A stretch of 64,000 nt of DNA, from NCBI GenBank assembly GCA_009760855.2, contig WPIO01000347.1, positions 1 to 64,000 on the forward strand, in the 5' to 3' direction. Positions 12,890 through 25,337 of the stretch are shown one piece after another; within the stretch, counting starts at the first letter, position 1, and each line of letters begins with the position of its first letter. Below the pieces are notes generated by a model that was given only the letters and a program-made list of their open reading frames with translations, searched no databases and was not told the DNA's origin. The translations under genes were made by a program, and so were the position numbers. The stretch is from Cristatella mucedo. Lineage: Eukaryota; Bryozoa; Phylactolaemata; Cristatellidae.

Positions 12890-13052
12890 AGTCAACATGT
12901 CTTTCGAGCAACCCTTTCACAGAGGTCACCTTAGACCGTCGGAATTGCGTATTTCCACATTTTGCAAACCATTATTTTATGGTTGGGGGTTGCCACAACA
13001 TTGGCAGCTGTATTTAAAGAGTCGCGGCATTAGGAAGGTCTGAGAACCACTG
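12890..13052. mobile_element. Second SPIN/URR1-like hAT MITE, left end degraded
   Basis: It shares with the 8747 copy the blocks ACCCTTTCACAG, CTTAGACC, ATTTCCACATTTTGC and the right terminus CGGCATTAGGAAGG...GAGAACCACTG. The outermost 35 or so bases of the left end are deleted or replaced, so no target duplication can be confirmed. Confidence 0.72.
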
Positions 13053-13440
13053 ACTTAGCACGAGGTGCCAGCGGTGGTTGCAACAGGCGGTAGTGGAGCG
13101 CCGGCAGATGCATGACTGGCTTTGGGTTCTTAGTCAGCGAAACATAAAATCGTGTCGAATATCGTCGCGTCTATCGGTGCGTGACTAATACCCGGAGGTA
13201 GTCGGCTACTGCTGTATTCCACGTTCGTCGGCATTGGAATAGAGTTCTTACGCTGACCCACAAGACCGCCACGGCTTGGCTCCTCCATACATACATGAAC
13301 TGCTGGACATGTTTCAGCATCCTCGTTCCCTCAGGTCCTGTATTGACATAAATTAGCCGTCCCATTTCTCCGCTTAAAGACTGCTGGCTACGGAAGCTTT
13401 AGCTCTGCAGGTTGTATACTAAGACGTCGCTTCTACAATT
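13053..13440. other. No recognisable feature
   Basis: Nothing supportable between the MITE and the next repeat. Confidence 0.35.
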
Positions 13441-13715
13441 CTTACGAAACGACAACTACTCTCCTGCTGCCGACTATGACTCATCTTTTTCAGCGGTCCT
13501 GAACTGCTACTTCTATGCTACTCACTACCTCAACTGCTCTCCTGACTCTGCTATGCTTCCCACTTTCTATTTGTTGCGTGAGACGAAGTCTGTTGGCTAC
13601 CGAATGCGTACCGAAAGCCGCTTAGGCTGTGGGTGTGCTACACCAAACTCTCCTGCATAACACCCACATAGACTTTGTGGAGATACATTACATTGCATTA
13701 AATTACATTACACGG
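13441..13715 (+). repeat. Short interspersed repeat R3, with ATTAC-type tail
   Basis: About 275 bases strongly similar to 44586-44832 (shared ACGACAACTACTCTCCT, GAGACGAAGTCTGTTGGCTA and CCGAAAGCCGCTTAGGCTGT blocks). It ends in GATACATTACATTGC and further ATTAC repeats. A third, truncated copy lies inverted at 20526-20652. The pentamer tail suggests a retroposed SINE or a LINE 3' end. The family was not identified. Confidence 0.75.
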
Positions 13716-16700
13716 CTAAAGTGAACTGGCACCATGTTTCAGCTACGCTTAGCCGGTTGCATCCCGCGGTCAGAGAAACCCTCGATTTTGATTTTCTACG
13801 GCATTCAACGGTCACTTGCTAGTCGAGCGGCACCATCTAACCGAAGGGGTCTATCGTAAGGTGAGTTGCTTGTTTTCTTAACACATTGTGAACTATACTT
13901 ATTGACTTATTTCACTTAGCTAAATCTTAAATGGGTAAGGAGGAATGAAGGCGTTGTATACGTAGAAGGTACCCATGCTAACCAATATCAGCCGAGCCCG
14001 CCCGAAGTTTTATTGCATTCCAACTAAGGTGACATTCAGATGCGACGCCAGCAAAATGCTTTTGGTTTTGTCCGGCATGGTTTGAAATAGCTAGGCCGCT
14101 GCTTGGTAAATACAGTTACAGTTATTTGTCGCTTAATGACCTTGCGTTACCCATGTAAAACATCGACCGCGAGCTCGTAGCTTTTACATATGCATAGTGG
14201 ATGAAAATATGGGCACTAAAGCGGAACAGCGTTAAGCCGTAACTTAAACCTAAATCTCGGTTATCAGAGCTAAAATTTGAAAAAGAAAACGGATTGCTAT
14301 TTTAAAGAGTCGGACAGCGCCGTTGAATGCCATTGCATTGAGAACGCACCGGCACAATCATAGCTCAAATATTGCGTCTAACCAACAAAACAATATCGTC
14401 CCTAATATACAGCCAACATTACAGTGGGGTAGGTAGTGTCATTTTGCTGTTTGGTATTTCGTCGGCAGCTTGAAAGTGCCACGCACACTGGGATACATGG
14501 CCAGTTTGAGGCCGTTAGCTGAAGGCTGCTCTATTGCATGACATTACATTCAGTAAACCTCTCCTAGGCCTCGTATTGTCGCACAATCGCAAGTAGTGTT
14601 TATCAATTTTAACAAATTGGCCTGGCTGTAAAAATCTACCAAGTTCGACTGTAGTTCCATCCAAAAAGATTATTTGTTGTTGTAACGCATAACGTGTATC
14701 CGTCTCCTTAACTGCAGTTACTAGTTTTGATTGGGTTCATTCACTACGACACTCTATTGCTTGACAAAGGCAGGCGAGTCGGCAGGCACGATTAAGGACG
14801 CACCTACAACAAGGTCAACTCGACGAACCTTACCAAATGAGATCGATTTTTACCAAACGGATATTAACTAGCCTCGGCATGAGACAGCCCATTAGAAAAC
14901 CGCGTCGAGCCGTGGCCGCATGCTGCGGCAGCTGCTTTCTTCGTGAATCGCTTCTTTCTCTTTGCTTAAGGCGCGCACATATTAAGAACGGTTTTCCAAT
15001 CAGGCGTCACCTCCGACAAAATACCATCAGGAAAACTACCTAATTAACATAATTTTACTAAAAGTTAAACCACGGAAAAAGATGAGTTATTCTTATGTAC
15101 AAGCCCTCTCAAAAATGTTTATTTCATGGTCCCAATATTTGGAATTTTGCGAAGGCATAACGAGAACCTTGCGGAAGTGAAAAATCTGCGTGATTTAGCC
15201 AGGCCGATCGCCACAGCATACTCTTTACCTCCGTACGCCTTGGCTAATATTAGAAAAGGCCGGCTTTATATGACTGCATTTTATACGGGTTCCATTAAGA
15301 TCGGTCTACTGGTGTGTTTTTTGTCCTGGTTTTTGGTCGGCATACTGCGTGAGACTGTCTAGATTCTACTTCAAGCAGGCCTGGGATGAGCCAAAATTTT
15401 GGCTTTACTCGGCACTGAACATCCGCGTCGATTAATTTGTACAGATTTGGTTTCCCGTGGAAGCTAGCTTGACTCACAGCGACTATCCCGTTTGAGGAAA
15501 TTTAGAATAAGTTGGGTTTTTTCGAACATTATTAGCAGTGTACTGCAGGAAGCACTATTAACGGGATTGTCAAATGAGGCTTGCAAGCGAAACGGGCATC
15601 TCTGCACAAATAGCTATCGAAATGGTTTATATTCATCTGCTTGATTTGAGCGCTGTAAAACTATATGCACCGAATAATTGGACCTCTTCGCCGCCAATTC
15701 TTTTGGATTGTATTATTGTATTAGTATATTGTATTAGATAAGTGGTATTAATTCGAGCCGTTGAGATTGATTTGGTGCCCTGTTCGATATCATCTTCCAT
15801 GGGGGTGGGGTTTGGCTGGCATGCGAGTGCAATCTAAATTTCTTTTCCTGCAACACGCATTTAAAATTAGAATATTGAACCTCCTATGACTCGGGTAATT
15901 TGTGGCGATGAGGTGGATGGTGGTACTGTCTTAGTTCTTAGCAACCCATTGTCCAAGCATATAGCCGTGGTTAGAAATAGAGGGTAGGGTAACTTATCGT
16001 CAACATTAGAGACGCTAAAGTACTATGTCTCGTCGTTTTTCCAGTGATAGTAGAGCATTGCATTACAAGCCTGTGGATTCTAGTTGATTGTCTTAAATTA
16101 AAAGGAGAGCCCAGAGACTCAATTTTGGGCTCGTATGTAATTGAGTGTACTATTTTATGTATATCAGTTTAGCTCGTCATACCAGATTTAAGGTGGATTA
16201 GAGTGGATTGCATCGATGATCTGTGCTGCATTGGTGAGCAAACTGGCTGTAGAACCCTTGAAAGCGATATCAAAATTTGAACACTGTTTGAGCAATGTGC
16301 TATTGATTCAAATTACAGAGCCAAGGCTTTGCAGTTGAGTGCAGCTGAACGCAAGAGTAGAAGCGTGAGCCAAATGCAAAGAGTTTGAGATAGCGCCCAT
16401 ACAATATAAATACATCAGTTAGAGTTTCGCTCAGACCAAGACTGTCATAATTAACGGTGATGGCATTAGTGGCATGTCTTTGCAGCCTATTTTCATGAGG
16501 GTGCTCCAGCCCAAAGACCTGAAATTTAGCTAGCACATATGATGAGCTTTTATTAAAATATTCACTAAAAACTATTGAGCTTCCCGCTATTAATGTTAAG
16601 TAGATGTGTGCTATATTTGAGTGGTCTCACGTTGATTGAGATTGACTTTCGTAATTCTTTGCACATATGGATGCAAAATATATCGCAGACAGGTTTGTGC

Positions 16701-16794
16701 CGCTGGTAGAACAGTACGGTAGCTATGAAGAACGCAAATACCAAAATGTAAACAGTCCGTCTTTTTCGTGTGGATTGTTGTATTTCCTACGTAA
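13716..16794. other. 3 kb without recognisable genes or known repeats
   Basis: Short open frames at 14837-15043 and 15126-15362 (the latter with a hydrophobic C-terminal stretch) have no family motifs. I found no RT, transposase or exon-like segment here. Confidence 0.35.
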
Positions 16795-16830
16795 AGAGAG
16801 AGAGAGAGAAAGAGTGAAAGAGCGAGAGAG

Positions 16831-16918
<88 letters not shown>
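16795..16918. repeat. Long (AG)n microsatellite
   Basis: About 124 bases, imperfect at the left and pure AG from about 16833. It lies about 550 bases downstream of the CARD gene stop codon. Confidence 0.95.
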
Positions 16919-16919
<1 letters not shown>

Positions 16920-17464
16920 ATTACAGCTCCACAACTTAATCCCACCTTACAGCTGACTCATTCCCAAGGTCTAGGCCACAAATCACAATAATTCGGGCTC
17001 CAAATGCTAAAAAATCACGAACTGAATACAATCTAAAAATAATAAATCAAAATACTAAATCCAAATTACGATAACTTATAGTTACCTCCAGCCATTTCAA
17101 GCATCCTTATAATCGAACTAGTTTGATATGCAAAATTATACTGTCACCACATGTAATCTAATGCCAGCTACTGTCACCACTTGTAATATAATGCCAGCTC
17201 ATGTTATGTATATATATATAGTTTCAGGGTCGGATACTCCTTCCTGGCTGTTACGTGAGATTTTCTAATTAAAGTGTACCCTAATTGCATAACCTGTGTT
17301 ATGTGTCCTGTACTTATCGTCGTCACAGACAGCCGTCGCCACAGTAGCTGGGCTTCAAGCTTTAGCCTAAATCTGTTGCTCCGTGGATCTTCAATAGGGC
17401 GGAGGTCAAGAAGACAGTCATTTGTGTACAAGAGTAACTGGAGCAAAGCAAGGTGATACGAAAA
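16919..17464 (-). other. Region downstream of the CARD stop codon, probable 3' UTR
   Basis: The gene is transcribed leftwards, so this holds its 3' UTR. No AATAAA or ATTAAA was found on the minus strand. A 30-base imperfect tandem duplication at 17138-17198 and a short TA run near 17210 are present. Confidence 0.4.
17138..17198. repeat. Two-copy 30-bp tandem duplication
   Basis: The unit CTGTCACCAC[A/T]TGTAAT[C/A]TAATGCCAGCT occurs twice back to back with two substitutions. Confidence 0.85.
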
Positions 17465-17629
17465 TTAGGGTACGGCCATGCTGCGAACGTAGGCAGCGAG
17501 CTGCGACTGAAGCAAATCCTCCGACTCGAGAATGTCCAAGAAAGCTCCGATCGCTTTGTCGCCACGTCGAGCCACGATGTCCACGAAAGCTCTCGCTGCT
17601 TCTCGCCTTTCCATCCTCCGGTCATTCTC
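17465..17629 (-). CDS. Terminal exon: C-terminal half of a CARD and stop codon
   Basis: The exon is preceded by a good acceptor (ataattgtag) and reads 54 codons before TAA. The peptide begins ENDRRMERREAARA, continues FVDIVARRGDKAIGAFLDIL, and ends AYVRSMAVP. The helix pattern and the arginine-glycine turn before an AF-L helix are the second half of a CARD (helices 4 to 6). It joins in phase 0 to the exon at 18379-18542, which supplies helices 1 to 3. The product would be the C-terminal protein-interaction module of the Roco protein. The reading frame is easily missed because it has no start codon of its own and a longer unrelated frame overlaps it. No AATAAA is seen on this strand down to 16919, so the poly(A) site is not located. 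Confidence 0.85.
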   Translation of the reverse strand, partial: ENDRRMERREAARAFVDIVARRGDKAIGAFLDILESEDLLQSQLAAYVRSMAVP

Positions 17630-18378
17630 CTACAATTATAGGTAATGCAGCAAGGGCAATTTTTTAACCACCGAGAAAGCTTAATGGTTTGTCCATCACA
17701 GGAGTCATTTACAGATATTCAGAGCCACTATTGTGCCGTTAAAGAAAATTTCGGGCAACACAATTGATGCATATATCTAAAATAAGGCGAGCATCTTCCG
17801 TGCCAATGTAGATGTACTCAATCAAAAGTTGACACGCCTTGGTGTCAATCATCGGGAAGAGCTGGGAGAACAGACGAGAAGACTACGATTGTGAACAAAG
17901 GCTAACAAGACGCTCGGGTTCACCCGTCGTCTCCCTTCGCTACTCTTATAGCATAGGAGGTCCATTCAATTGTGGTATTCATATCTCGTCTCCTACGTGG
18001 TAAAAATATAAAAAGCTTCCGTTCAAGCTTCTGTAGAGTGGACCAAAAGAAATTTAGTTCCGTCAAGAGAGTATACAAATATCCTATTAAATGTTATTAT
18101 ATTGCCAGTCTGGCGAAAAGACGTAAGTTTCAGGCTTGCTGCAGCTGGTTATGAATGACGAGCCTGCCGTATGACTCACAACTACCCCCCTCGGTCAAAC
18201 ATTGTCAAGCAGAGCATTTTACTTCTATGCTAAGTAGCCCAGGACGGTTGACCATTAAGAAGTCTTAAAGCTAGCAAATAATTTGCTCGTTGCTTGAGTT
18301 TAATTTGTTTGGCTATTTTTTTTAGATATTTGCTCTGAATGCTTGACAAGTTTTTCCAAGAAATCAATGAGGGCTTAC

Positions 18379-18542
18379 CATGATTGTCTCTTTCTCTAAG
18401 CGGCTAATGCATTGGCCAGAATAGAGTACATCAGATGCATGTTGAATCCCAATTTTATCCAGCTCGTCGATGAGCTTGACCGTTGCTTTCCCAAATTGCT
18501 TTTGCAGAATAGATTGCTCGGTTGGATTGACGTCGCTTGTGG
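18379..18542 (-). CDS. Internal exon: N-terminal half of a CARD
   Basis: The acceptor is ttttgtag and the donor is gtaagc. The 164-nt exon starts with two bases completing a codon (phase 1) and ends in phase 0. The peptide includes TEQSILQKQFGKATVKLIDE, then IGIQHASDVLYSGQCISRLE, ending KETIM. An amphipathic helix with LIDEL, a DVLYS segment and an ISxxExExI stretch are typical of CARD helices 1 to 3. Its phase 1 start matches the phase 1 end of the Roc-COR exon at 31949, and the gap between them (13.4 kb) is filled with mobile elements. Together with the next exon it gives a CARD of normal length (about 90 residues). Confidence 0.83.
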
Positions 18543-19238
18543 CTACAAAATATCGATCCAAATTAAGTGCTGAATTGTGAAATCTACAGTTCGTTGTTTG
18601 AGAGCAGTATGACTATGCAGGTCTGCAAACAACGGCATATGGTATATGCGACACATCAGCTGAATGAGGCTGGCACGAGCTTGTGCGAGGGTCGATATAT
18701 TCAGGTGTCAAGGCGAATAATTCAAACGCCCAGGAAAAGAATAAAGCAGATTAACCTGCTTCTAGGCCATTGGTCCATTAGTCCAGTTGTCAACTAAGTT
18801 ATTCCACTAAAGAGTTGACCACGAAACTTGGTGTACACGGCCGAACCCTGGATTTGCAACCAGGCAAGAAACGTCCATCGAAGCTCCAACAAATTCGAGC
18901 ATTACATTGGTTGCCACCTGATTTCGTAAAGGTCAACTCAGGACTACAGTTAGGCTTACCCAACTGAGAAAATAGGCTCCCGCCGAGCTGCTACAACCGT
19001 TTTGCATCGACGCTCTACCCTGCGTTCGTGTTCGTTGCAGAATTCTTCCGAAAACCGAAGTTCTTGCGAGCATCGTATACTGAAACGATACAGCTAAGAC
19101 CTGTTTAAAGGTATTCTGATTGTTATTTGACCATAGCATGTAAGAAACTACGTGCCTATGGATATCTAAACGCTTATCGCTTCGGGCTGCTGGGTCTCCC
19201 ACGCCTATGGCTGCCTTAGCTACGCCGGCGGCTAGTAA
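18543..19238. other. Intronic sequence, nothing recognised
   Basis: This is inside the 13.4-kb intron of the Roco gene (left end). Short open frames only. Confidence 0.4.
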
Positions 19239-19858
19239 CCACTGCAGCTAGGCTTGTCTGGCGTGAGCGTCACTGTTGCCACATTACTCCCCTTCTCGCC
19301 GACCTGCACTGGCTATATGTTAAGCAACGGATTGACTTCAAGGTTTTGTCGCTCACTTTTAGGTCCCTTCATTCTATGGCTCCAGCCTATCTCTCAGATA
19401 TACTCCCTCATCAGGCCAAGCATCGTACCACCCGCTTTTTGGAATCCAACAGTCTACAAATACCTCGTAAAAACCTCAAATCCTTTGGAGACCGTGCATT
19501 TAGTTCGTATGCTCCTAAAGCCTGGAACTCCCTCCCGACCTGCGTCAGAACGTCCCCTGACCTGACCACATTTAAAAGGAACTTAAAAACACACCTATTT
19601 AGGACAGCATTTAGTGGATCCCTGTGATTCGTCCTTGATGTGCTTATGTGTGCTGACACTGTGCATGCTGCCACTAACCACATTTGCATGCTGACCCTGT
19701 GCATGTGACCCCTAACCATATTATTCATTTTGTTTGTTTTTCAAGCATGATTTTACTCACCATTCAATTGCATTTCCCTTTGCAGCAAAAGTAAAGCGCC
19801 TAGAAAGAGATTAAGTTCTCTGAGGGCGATTTATCAAGTGCATTATTATTATTATTAA
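19239..19858 (+). mobile_element. CR1/L2-like LINE 3' fragment, well preserved
   Basis: It starts at gcagctaggcttgtctgg, reads the C-terminal region with few lesions (FRSLHSMAPAYLSDILPHQA, then FGDRAFSSYAPKAWNSLPTC), and ends with 3' UTR, terminal hairpin and (ATT)n at 19840-19858. It lies immediately 5' of a longer copy in the same orientation. Confidence 0.9.
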
Positions 19859-20525
19859 CCTGAATGCTAGTTATGATGGTCAGCAGCTGTTATCGCTTCT
19901 TCATCGTAGATCAAATGCATTCCAAGATATTAATATTGTTGCTAAGATTCATTAACTATGCATTAACAAAAGAAAAACACCCCGTAGCCGCCGAGTTGGC
20001 CGGAACCGCCAGGTCAGACACCACTCGTTGGGCAGGAACTGTGAGCTGAGTACCAGCTCGTTTGGTATTCCTAGCATTGTCTCGAACCGCTCAGCACGCT
20101 CCCCCCACATGCATCAGTGTAAATCTCTCTAACTTAGTGGTCATCACGCCTGTTGTAACTCCATCGGCCAGACTTACAGCTTGCCTCTGGAATGTTCGCT
20201 CAATGTGCAGTAAACCTATGTTAATAAGCGACCTTATTTCTGAAAATGGTATTGACCTGCTCACCCTAACTTAAACTTGGCTAAAATCGATAAACTGCCC
20301 GACAATTAAAGAAGCTACCCCATATGGTTTCTCGTTCTTTCACACCCCTAGATCAATCAAAACCGGAGGCGGAGTTGCTATTATCGTGCTGTCGAAATTC
20401 AACTTCAAGCCATTTGCAGTACCCTCGAAGCAGTCTTTTGAATCAATTTTCGTGGTCTCATCCAAAAAGAAGCTACTGATAGTGGCAGTAGTCTATCACC
20501 CACCATGTACCAAATCCTCCTTTAG

Positions 20526-20652
20526 CTGTCATGTCATGTCATGTCATGTATCTCCGTCTGTATCTCCACAAAGTCCTAAAGACCATGTGGGTGTTACGCA
20601 GGAGAGTCTCGTATTCACAGCCTAAGCGGCTTTCGGTACGCATTCGGTAGCC
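20526..20652 (-). repeat. Truncated R3 repeat nested in the LINE endonuclease
   Basis: Inverted relative to the 13441 copy. It starts with a tail of TGTCATGTCATGTCATG type, then TATCTCCACAAAGTC, GTGGGTGTTACGCAGGAGAG and GCCTAAGCGGCTTTCGGTAC. The uninterrupted LINE sequence is seen at 29200-29225 in the other long copy. Confidence 0.8.
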
Positions 20653-21196
20653 GATCTCATTTCGATTCTGTGTGCAAGAAATCAATCCTTCCTCGTTATG
20701 GGTGATTTCAACGTTCACTTTGATAACTTATCCGACGCTTTCAGCACCTAATATCGTGCATTGACTGACTCATTGTCTCTTGTGGCTCATGTACATGGCC
20801 CTACCCACATCAAGGGTCACACAATTGACCAAATTTTCTCATACAACTGCACTTTGTCATAACCAATTATTACCAAATCCTGCTTATCTGACCACATGCA
20901 GATCTCATTCAATCTACAGTGTGTGTCCACGTCCTCCTCTAAAATAACCTGTGAATCACGAAACCTCAAGACCATTGACATCGATGCTGTCCGTGTGAGA
21001 ATATCTGCTTCACCTCTGCTGCTCAGTCCTCCCTCCGATCTGTCATCATTGGTAGATAGCTACAACACGACACAAGCTGACAAGCCCGACGAATTTTCAC
21101 CCCTGACAAAGTGCACTGTGTGCCCCCGCCCAGACGGCCTATGGTTTACCACAGACATTAAACAAGCCAGGTCTACTAAACGAAAGGTTGAAAAAT

Positions 21197-21326
21197 GATT
21201 TCACTCACTATTCAATTGCATTTCCCTTTGCAGCAAATGCAAAGCGCCTAGAGAGAGATTAAGTTCTCCGAGGGCGCTTTGTCAAGTGCATTATTATGAT
21301 TATCATTATTATTATTAAAAAGCATG
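21197..21326 (+). mobile_element. Severely 5'-truncated LINE (tail only) nested in the long LINE
   Basis: Only the last ~130 bases of the family are present: TTTCCCTTTGCAGCAAATGC, the terminal hairpin, then an ATT-rich tail ending near 21326. It is inserted in the linker between endonuclease and RT of the 19905-23485 element, in the same orientation. Confidence 0.88.
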
Positions 21327-23489
21327 CAAAAGATCTGGACTGACTGTCCATCGATAGGCATATAAAGACTACTGAAGGTCGTACCAATCGATCCTAGCAA
21401 AGGCCAAGTCTAGCTTCTATAGAAACATTGTTAAATCACAGACGCACAAACCAAAAATGTTGATGTCGACGATAAACCATCTCCTCAACCGCTCCCAGGT
21501 TAGCTCCTTACCTGATCATCCTTATGATGATCTAGCCGATCGCTTTTCTCGATTCTTTGTGCAGAAGATAGACAAGATCAGGGAGTCCATCCCTGCGATG
21601 ACAACCTCCCCACTAGAATGCTGTTCCCCGATTCCTACCTGCATTTCAATGTCTGCATTTAAGCAGGTCTCTAGTGATCTACTCCTGTAGTTTGTACCTC
21701 AATATAAGAAGAAGACAACAAGTCCTCTGGGCCCTGTTCCTACTGTCCTGCGCCTACGTTGCATTGATCTGCTGCTGCATGCATGACTAACATCATAATT
21801 ATGTCATTAGCCTCAGGTCATGTCCTAAAACCTTTCACAAAAGCTGCAGTCAGGCCACTTCTCAAGAAAGCGACACTAGACCCAGAGAACTTGAGCAACT
21901 ACCGCCCAGTCTCCCTTTTACCATTCCTACCAAAGACACTGGAACTGGTCGTGGCGGACCAGCTGAACTCATATATCGAAACCTCACAGCTTGATAGTAA
22001 GTTCCAGTCTGGCTTTAGAGCTAATCACTCCGCAGAGTTAGCATTGCTTAGGGTATACAACGACCTACTTAGGAATGCAGACATGGGTAGAGTGTCTCTA
22101 CTTGTTTTGCTCGATCTTTCGTAGCTTTTGATGCAATCGATCACAAAGTTCTTCTAGAGCGCCTCTCATCTCGCCTGGGCATCACTGGCACTGCTCTGCG
22201 GTGGTTCAGGTCCTATCTCAGTGAGATACTAAAGAGTATTGACGTGAATGGACAAAGATCATCTGAGGTACCAGTGAAATATGGGGTAATTCAGGGTTCC
22301 GTGCTAGGTCCGGTCCTTTTCACCGTTTATACTCTCCCTCTTGCTGATATGATTGCCAAGCACAATCTAGGCCTTCACTTCTATGCGGATGACACTCAGT
22401 TGTACCTTTGATTTGATCCCTCCCAGCCTTCGAGCACCTCAAATTATCTCAACTCACTTGCTGCATGTATTGATGACATCCACACATGGATGGCAGCCAA
22501 TCTTCTCACACTAAACGATGATAAAACTAACGTACTAGTTACGGGCAAACCCAGTGTGATTCACAAATTGGAAAGGCTCACGCCCAAAATTGGCTCTGCC
22601 AGCATATCTCCAGTTGCATCAGCTCGAAATCTAGGTGTCATATTCCAAAGCGACCTCTCGTTAGACAACCATATCACCTCCACAGTCAAATGTGCCTATT
22701 TTCAGCTTCATAACATTGCTAAAATTCGGGCTGGTTTTAGTAGGCATACCACGTCCAAGTTGGTCCATGCATTCGTGACATCCCGTCTCGAATTCTGCAG
22801 CTCACTGCTAACTGGCCTACTAGCATGTGCGATCAGGCGATTGCAGCTGGTGCAAAACTCCGCAGCTAGGCTTGTCTGTCGTGAGCGTCGCAGCTGCCAC
22901 ATTTCACCACTTCTCTCCGACCTGCACTGGCTACCAGGCAAGCAACGGATTGACTTCAAGGTTTTGTCGCTCACTTTTAGGTCACTTCACTCTCTGGCTC
23001 CAGCATATCTCTCAGATATACTCCCTAATCAGGCAAAGCATCGTACCACCCGCTTTTCGGAATCCAACCGTCTACAAATACCTCGTACAACCTCAAATCC
23101 TTTGGAGACAGTGCATTTAGCTCGTATGCTCCCAAAGCCTGGAACTCCCTCCCGACCTGCGTCAGAGCATCCCCTGAGCTGACCATATTTAAAAAAAACT
23201 TAAAAACACACCTATTTAGGACAGCATTTAGTGGATCCCTGTGATTCGTCCTTGATGTGCTTATGCGTGCTGGCACTGAGCATGCTGCCACTAACCACAT
23301 TTGCATGGTGACCCTTTGCATGTCACCCCTAACCATGTTATTCAGTTTGTTTGTTTATCAAGCATGATATTACACACCATTCAATTGCATTTCCCTTTGC
23401 AGCAAATGTAAAGCGCCTAGAGAGAGATTGAGCTCTCTGAGGGCGCTTAATCAAGTGCACTATTATAATTGTTATTATTATCAACCGGC

Positions 23490-23660
23490 AGCCATTCTAA
23501 AGGGGTTGCTTCCACGACCTCGGTCCCGAGGTCGTAGGTTCGATTCCTGCGGTGGGCGATCCTATATCGCCACTGCAAGCGGTGGTGATAGCCGTCAAGG
23601 CTCTTCGGTCGCTAGATAAAACGAGGCTGTTTTATCAGCGAAAATTTATTTTATTTATTT
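23490..23660 (+). mobile_element. tRNA-derived SINE, family B
   Basis: It contains an excellent RNA polymerase III B box (GGTTCGATTCC at about 23538) within a tRNA-like segment, and ends in AT-rich sequence after GAGGCTGTTTTATCAGC. The A-box side is weak in this copy. It matches the inverted copy at 26694-26880 throughout (for example GACCTCGGTCCCGAGGTCGT). It sits directly after a LINE tail. Confidence 0.82.
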
Positions 23661-25337
23661 ATTCTAGCCTCTTTTACCAATGGAGACACTCGGTCAAACC
23701 TCTGGGACTGAATCCAGCATTGCAGCTGTATTCATTGCCATTCACAGTGGCCTAGTTGCTTTCTTTGGTAGCTCAGCTAAAAGGGAATTACAATAATCAA
23801 GCCGAGATAAGAGTAGTGTAGAGCATGTAAGCAGCAGCTAAATACGGCTGATAAGGACGTGCTACAGTCGGCAGAATGAGAGTAGATGTCATTGGTAAAA
23901 AATGATGAATGTGAATGTTAAAATCTTATTCCGGCAAAAAAAGCTTACCTCACAAAGAGTTTTTAAGAAAAGAACTGTACAAGAATTTTTCGTCTATAGA
24001 TGCCACGACAGTAAGAGGAGGCTTAAACAAGGTGCAGCGCTTTGTAGAGGAGTGTCCGAACTTTGTTACATATCCGTTGATCAACTGGAGGAAGTTGAAG
24101 CTCCTTCAGCAAAGTAGACAAATCGTTGGACTCCCGTTAGTTTTGTACTAGTCTTGCAGCCTTAGTCTTCACAAGATGAACCTGAGAGAGTTGGCTACGG
24201 AAAGGTTTTAGGTAGGGGAAGCCGGTGCAGTGCTGAGTGCGGTCACAGTTACGGCACTTTTTAGCAGAGTCGCTTGAAGGCTACTTGAACAAATGCGAGA
24301 CTGTAAGCTCGCACTCTCGTGGTTTAATGACAGACGCAGTACCGCCTGACCTGAGTGGCGTTCATTGGCTGTTTACTAGGGAATATCTGTTATTAATAGT
24401 TCATGGGGCACGGTTATGCACTGCCAATTCTTACAAAGCACAAAGTGCATCCACAAGCTACACACCGTGCATCCGGTGGCACTCGCTTTTCTGTCATTTC
24501 ATCATCATACGAAATATAAGAATACGGAAAGACCGAGTAACGCAAACGTCTGTACGACATGCTTTCATATCTGACAATATGATCTAAAATTGGCCCGAAC
24601 ACTAAAGTCATTACTCACGTCTACAATGCCATGCAAAAGGTTGTTTCCGACGCGTTCGAAGGAAGCACCTCAGTTAGAGGCTTCAACGTATAATATGGTC
24701 CCCGTTCTTAGTTTAGCAAACATGTCGTTTAGAGTTTGACGGTGTGATATTACTTCGTATTTATGGGTGCTCGGCGGAAAGGGGAACAGATATCGTAATT
24801 TCTACGTAATTTCTTTTGACTATTCACAGGGTGCCAGGCGCCGGTAGGAACTAAGGCGCACAAAATATGCAAGCTCCAAGCGAGTACCACCACGTCTTAC
24901 AAAACTATATCATCAATAGACCCCACACTATGCACAGCTGCACAATCCATGGTGACTTCGTGGGCGATTGCTTTTACCGGCACCCCTGCAGCAGGGTCGC
25001 TGGGATCTTTGAAAGCCCAAACGCACGAGCAAATGAGAATGCTTCGGTTAAGTAATTATCAACTATGTATTACTGCTTAATTAGAACACGAACTTTCAAG
25101 CGATCTGTTTACACGTGATTAATTAAATACGTGCAGGCGCGACAGGGGAATCTGTCTACTTTCGATGCGAAAACACGTTATTGTACTACTATCCCGTGTA
25201 AGCCAGGCCAAAGGAGGCCATTTTCATGAGAACACGCATGCCAAGAAACAAAACTTGTTCGTAAATGATTTAAACCTATGCATTTAAGTTGGAATAATAT
25301 ATATATATATATTTATTATAAATATATAATTAATTTG
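23661..25337. other. Intronic sequence, nothing recognised
   Basis: Overlapping short frames at 23902-24151 and a plus-strand frame at 24867-25055 with an acceptor-like tattcacag upstream were inspected. Neither shows family motifs. Confidence 0.35.
25291..25332. repeat. AT-rich simple repeat
   Basis: An (AT)n run grading into ATTTATTATAAATATATAA. Confidence 0.85.

Larger units (their letters stand above)
19905..23485 (+). mobile_element. Near full-length CR1/L2-like LINE (endonuclease + RT), inactivated
   Basis: In order: the endonuclease N-terminus (CLWNVRSMCSK near 20185), a TAA where the catalytic ETW Glu is expected (LTLT-stop-TWLKS), GGGVAI, VAVVYHPPCTKSSF, a GDFNVHF-like block near 20700, linker, RT from about 21840 (NYRPVSLLPFLPKTLE), a frameshift in LDLSAAFD at 22120, YADDTQ at 22382, and an open C-terminal stretch 22490-23182. 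It ends in the 3' UTR, terminal hairpin and AT-rich tail. It carries two nested insertions, at 20526-20652 and 21197-21326. It is the best reference for the family in this window, with the 28590 copy. Confidence 0.92.

Noticed and set aside
16611-16939. Open frames encoding poly Leu-Ser or Arg-Glu
   Set aside because: They are translations of the (AG)n microsatellite.
17362-17625. A minus-strand 87-codon frame starting MTGGWKGEKQ
   Set aside because: It is an out-of-frame shadow of the CARD exon. The correct frame follows from the splice acceptor at 17630.
22490-23182. A 230-codon open frame that could be taken for a host gene
   Set aside because: It is the C-terminal part of a LINE RT protein with many truncated copies in the window.
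23490-23580. Possible functional tRNA gene (good B box)
   Set aside because: The tRNA-like part is incomplete and continues into a repeat shared with 26694-26880, so it is a SINE.
24867-25055. A plus-strand frame after an acceptor-like tattcacag, Cys/His-rich
   Set aside because: There is no donor, partner exon or family motif, and it is on the strand opposite the host gene.
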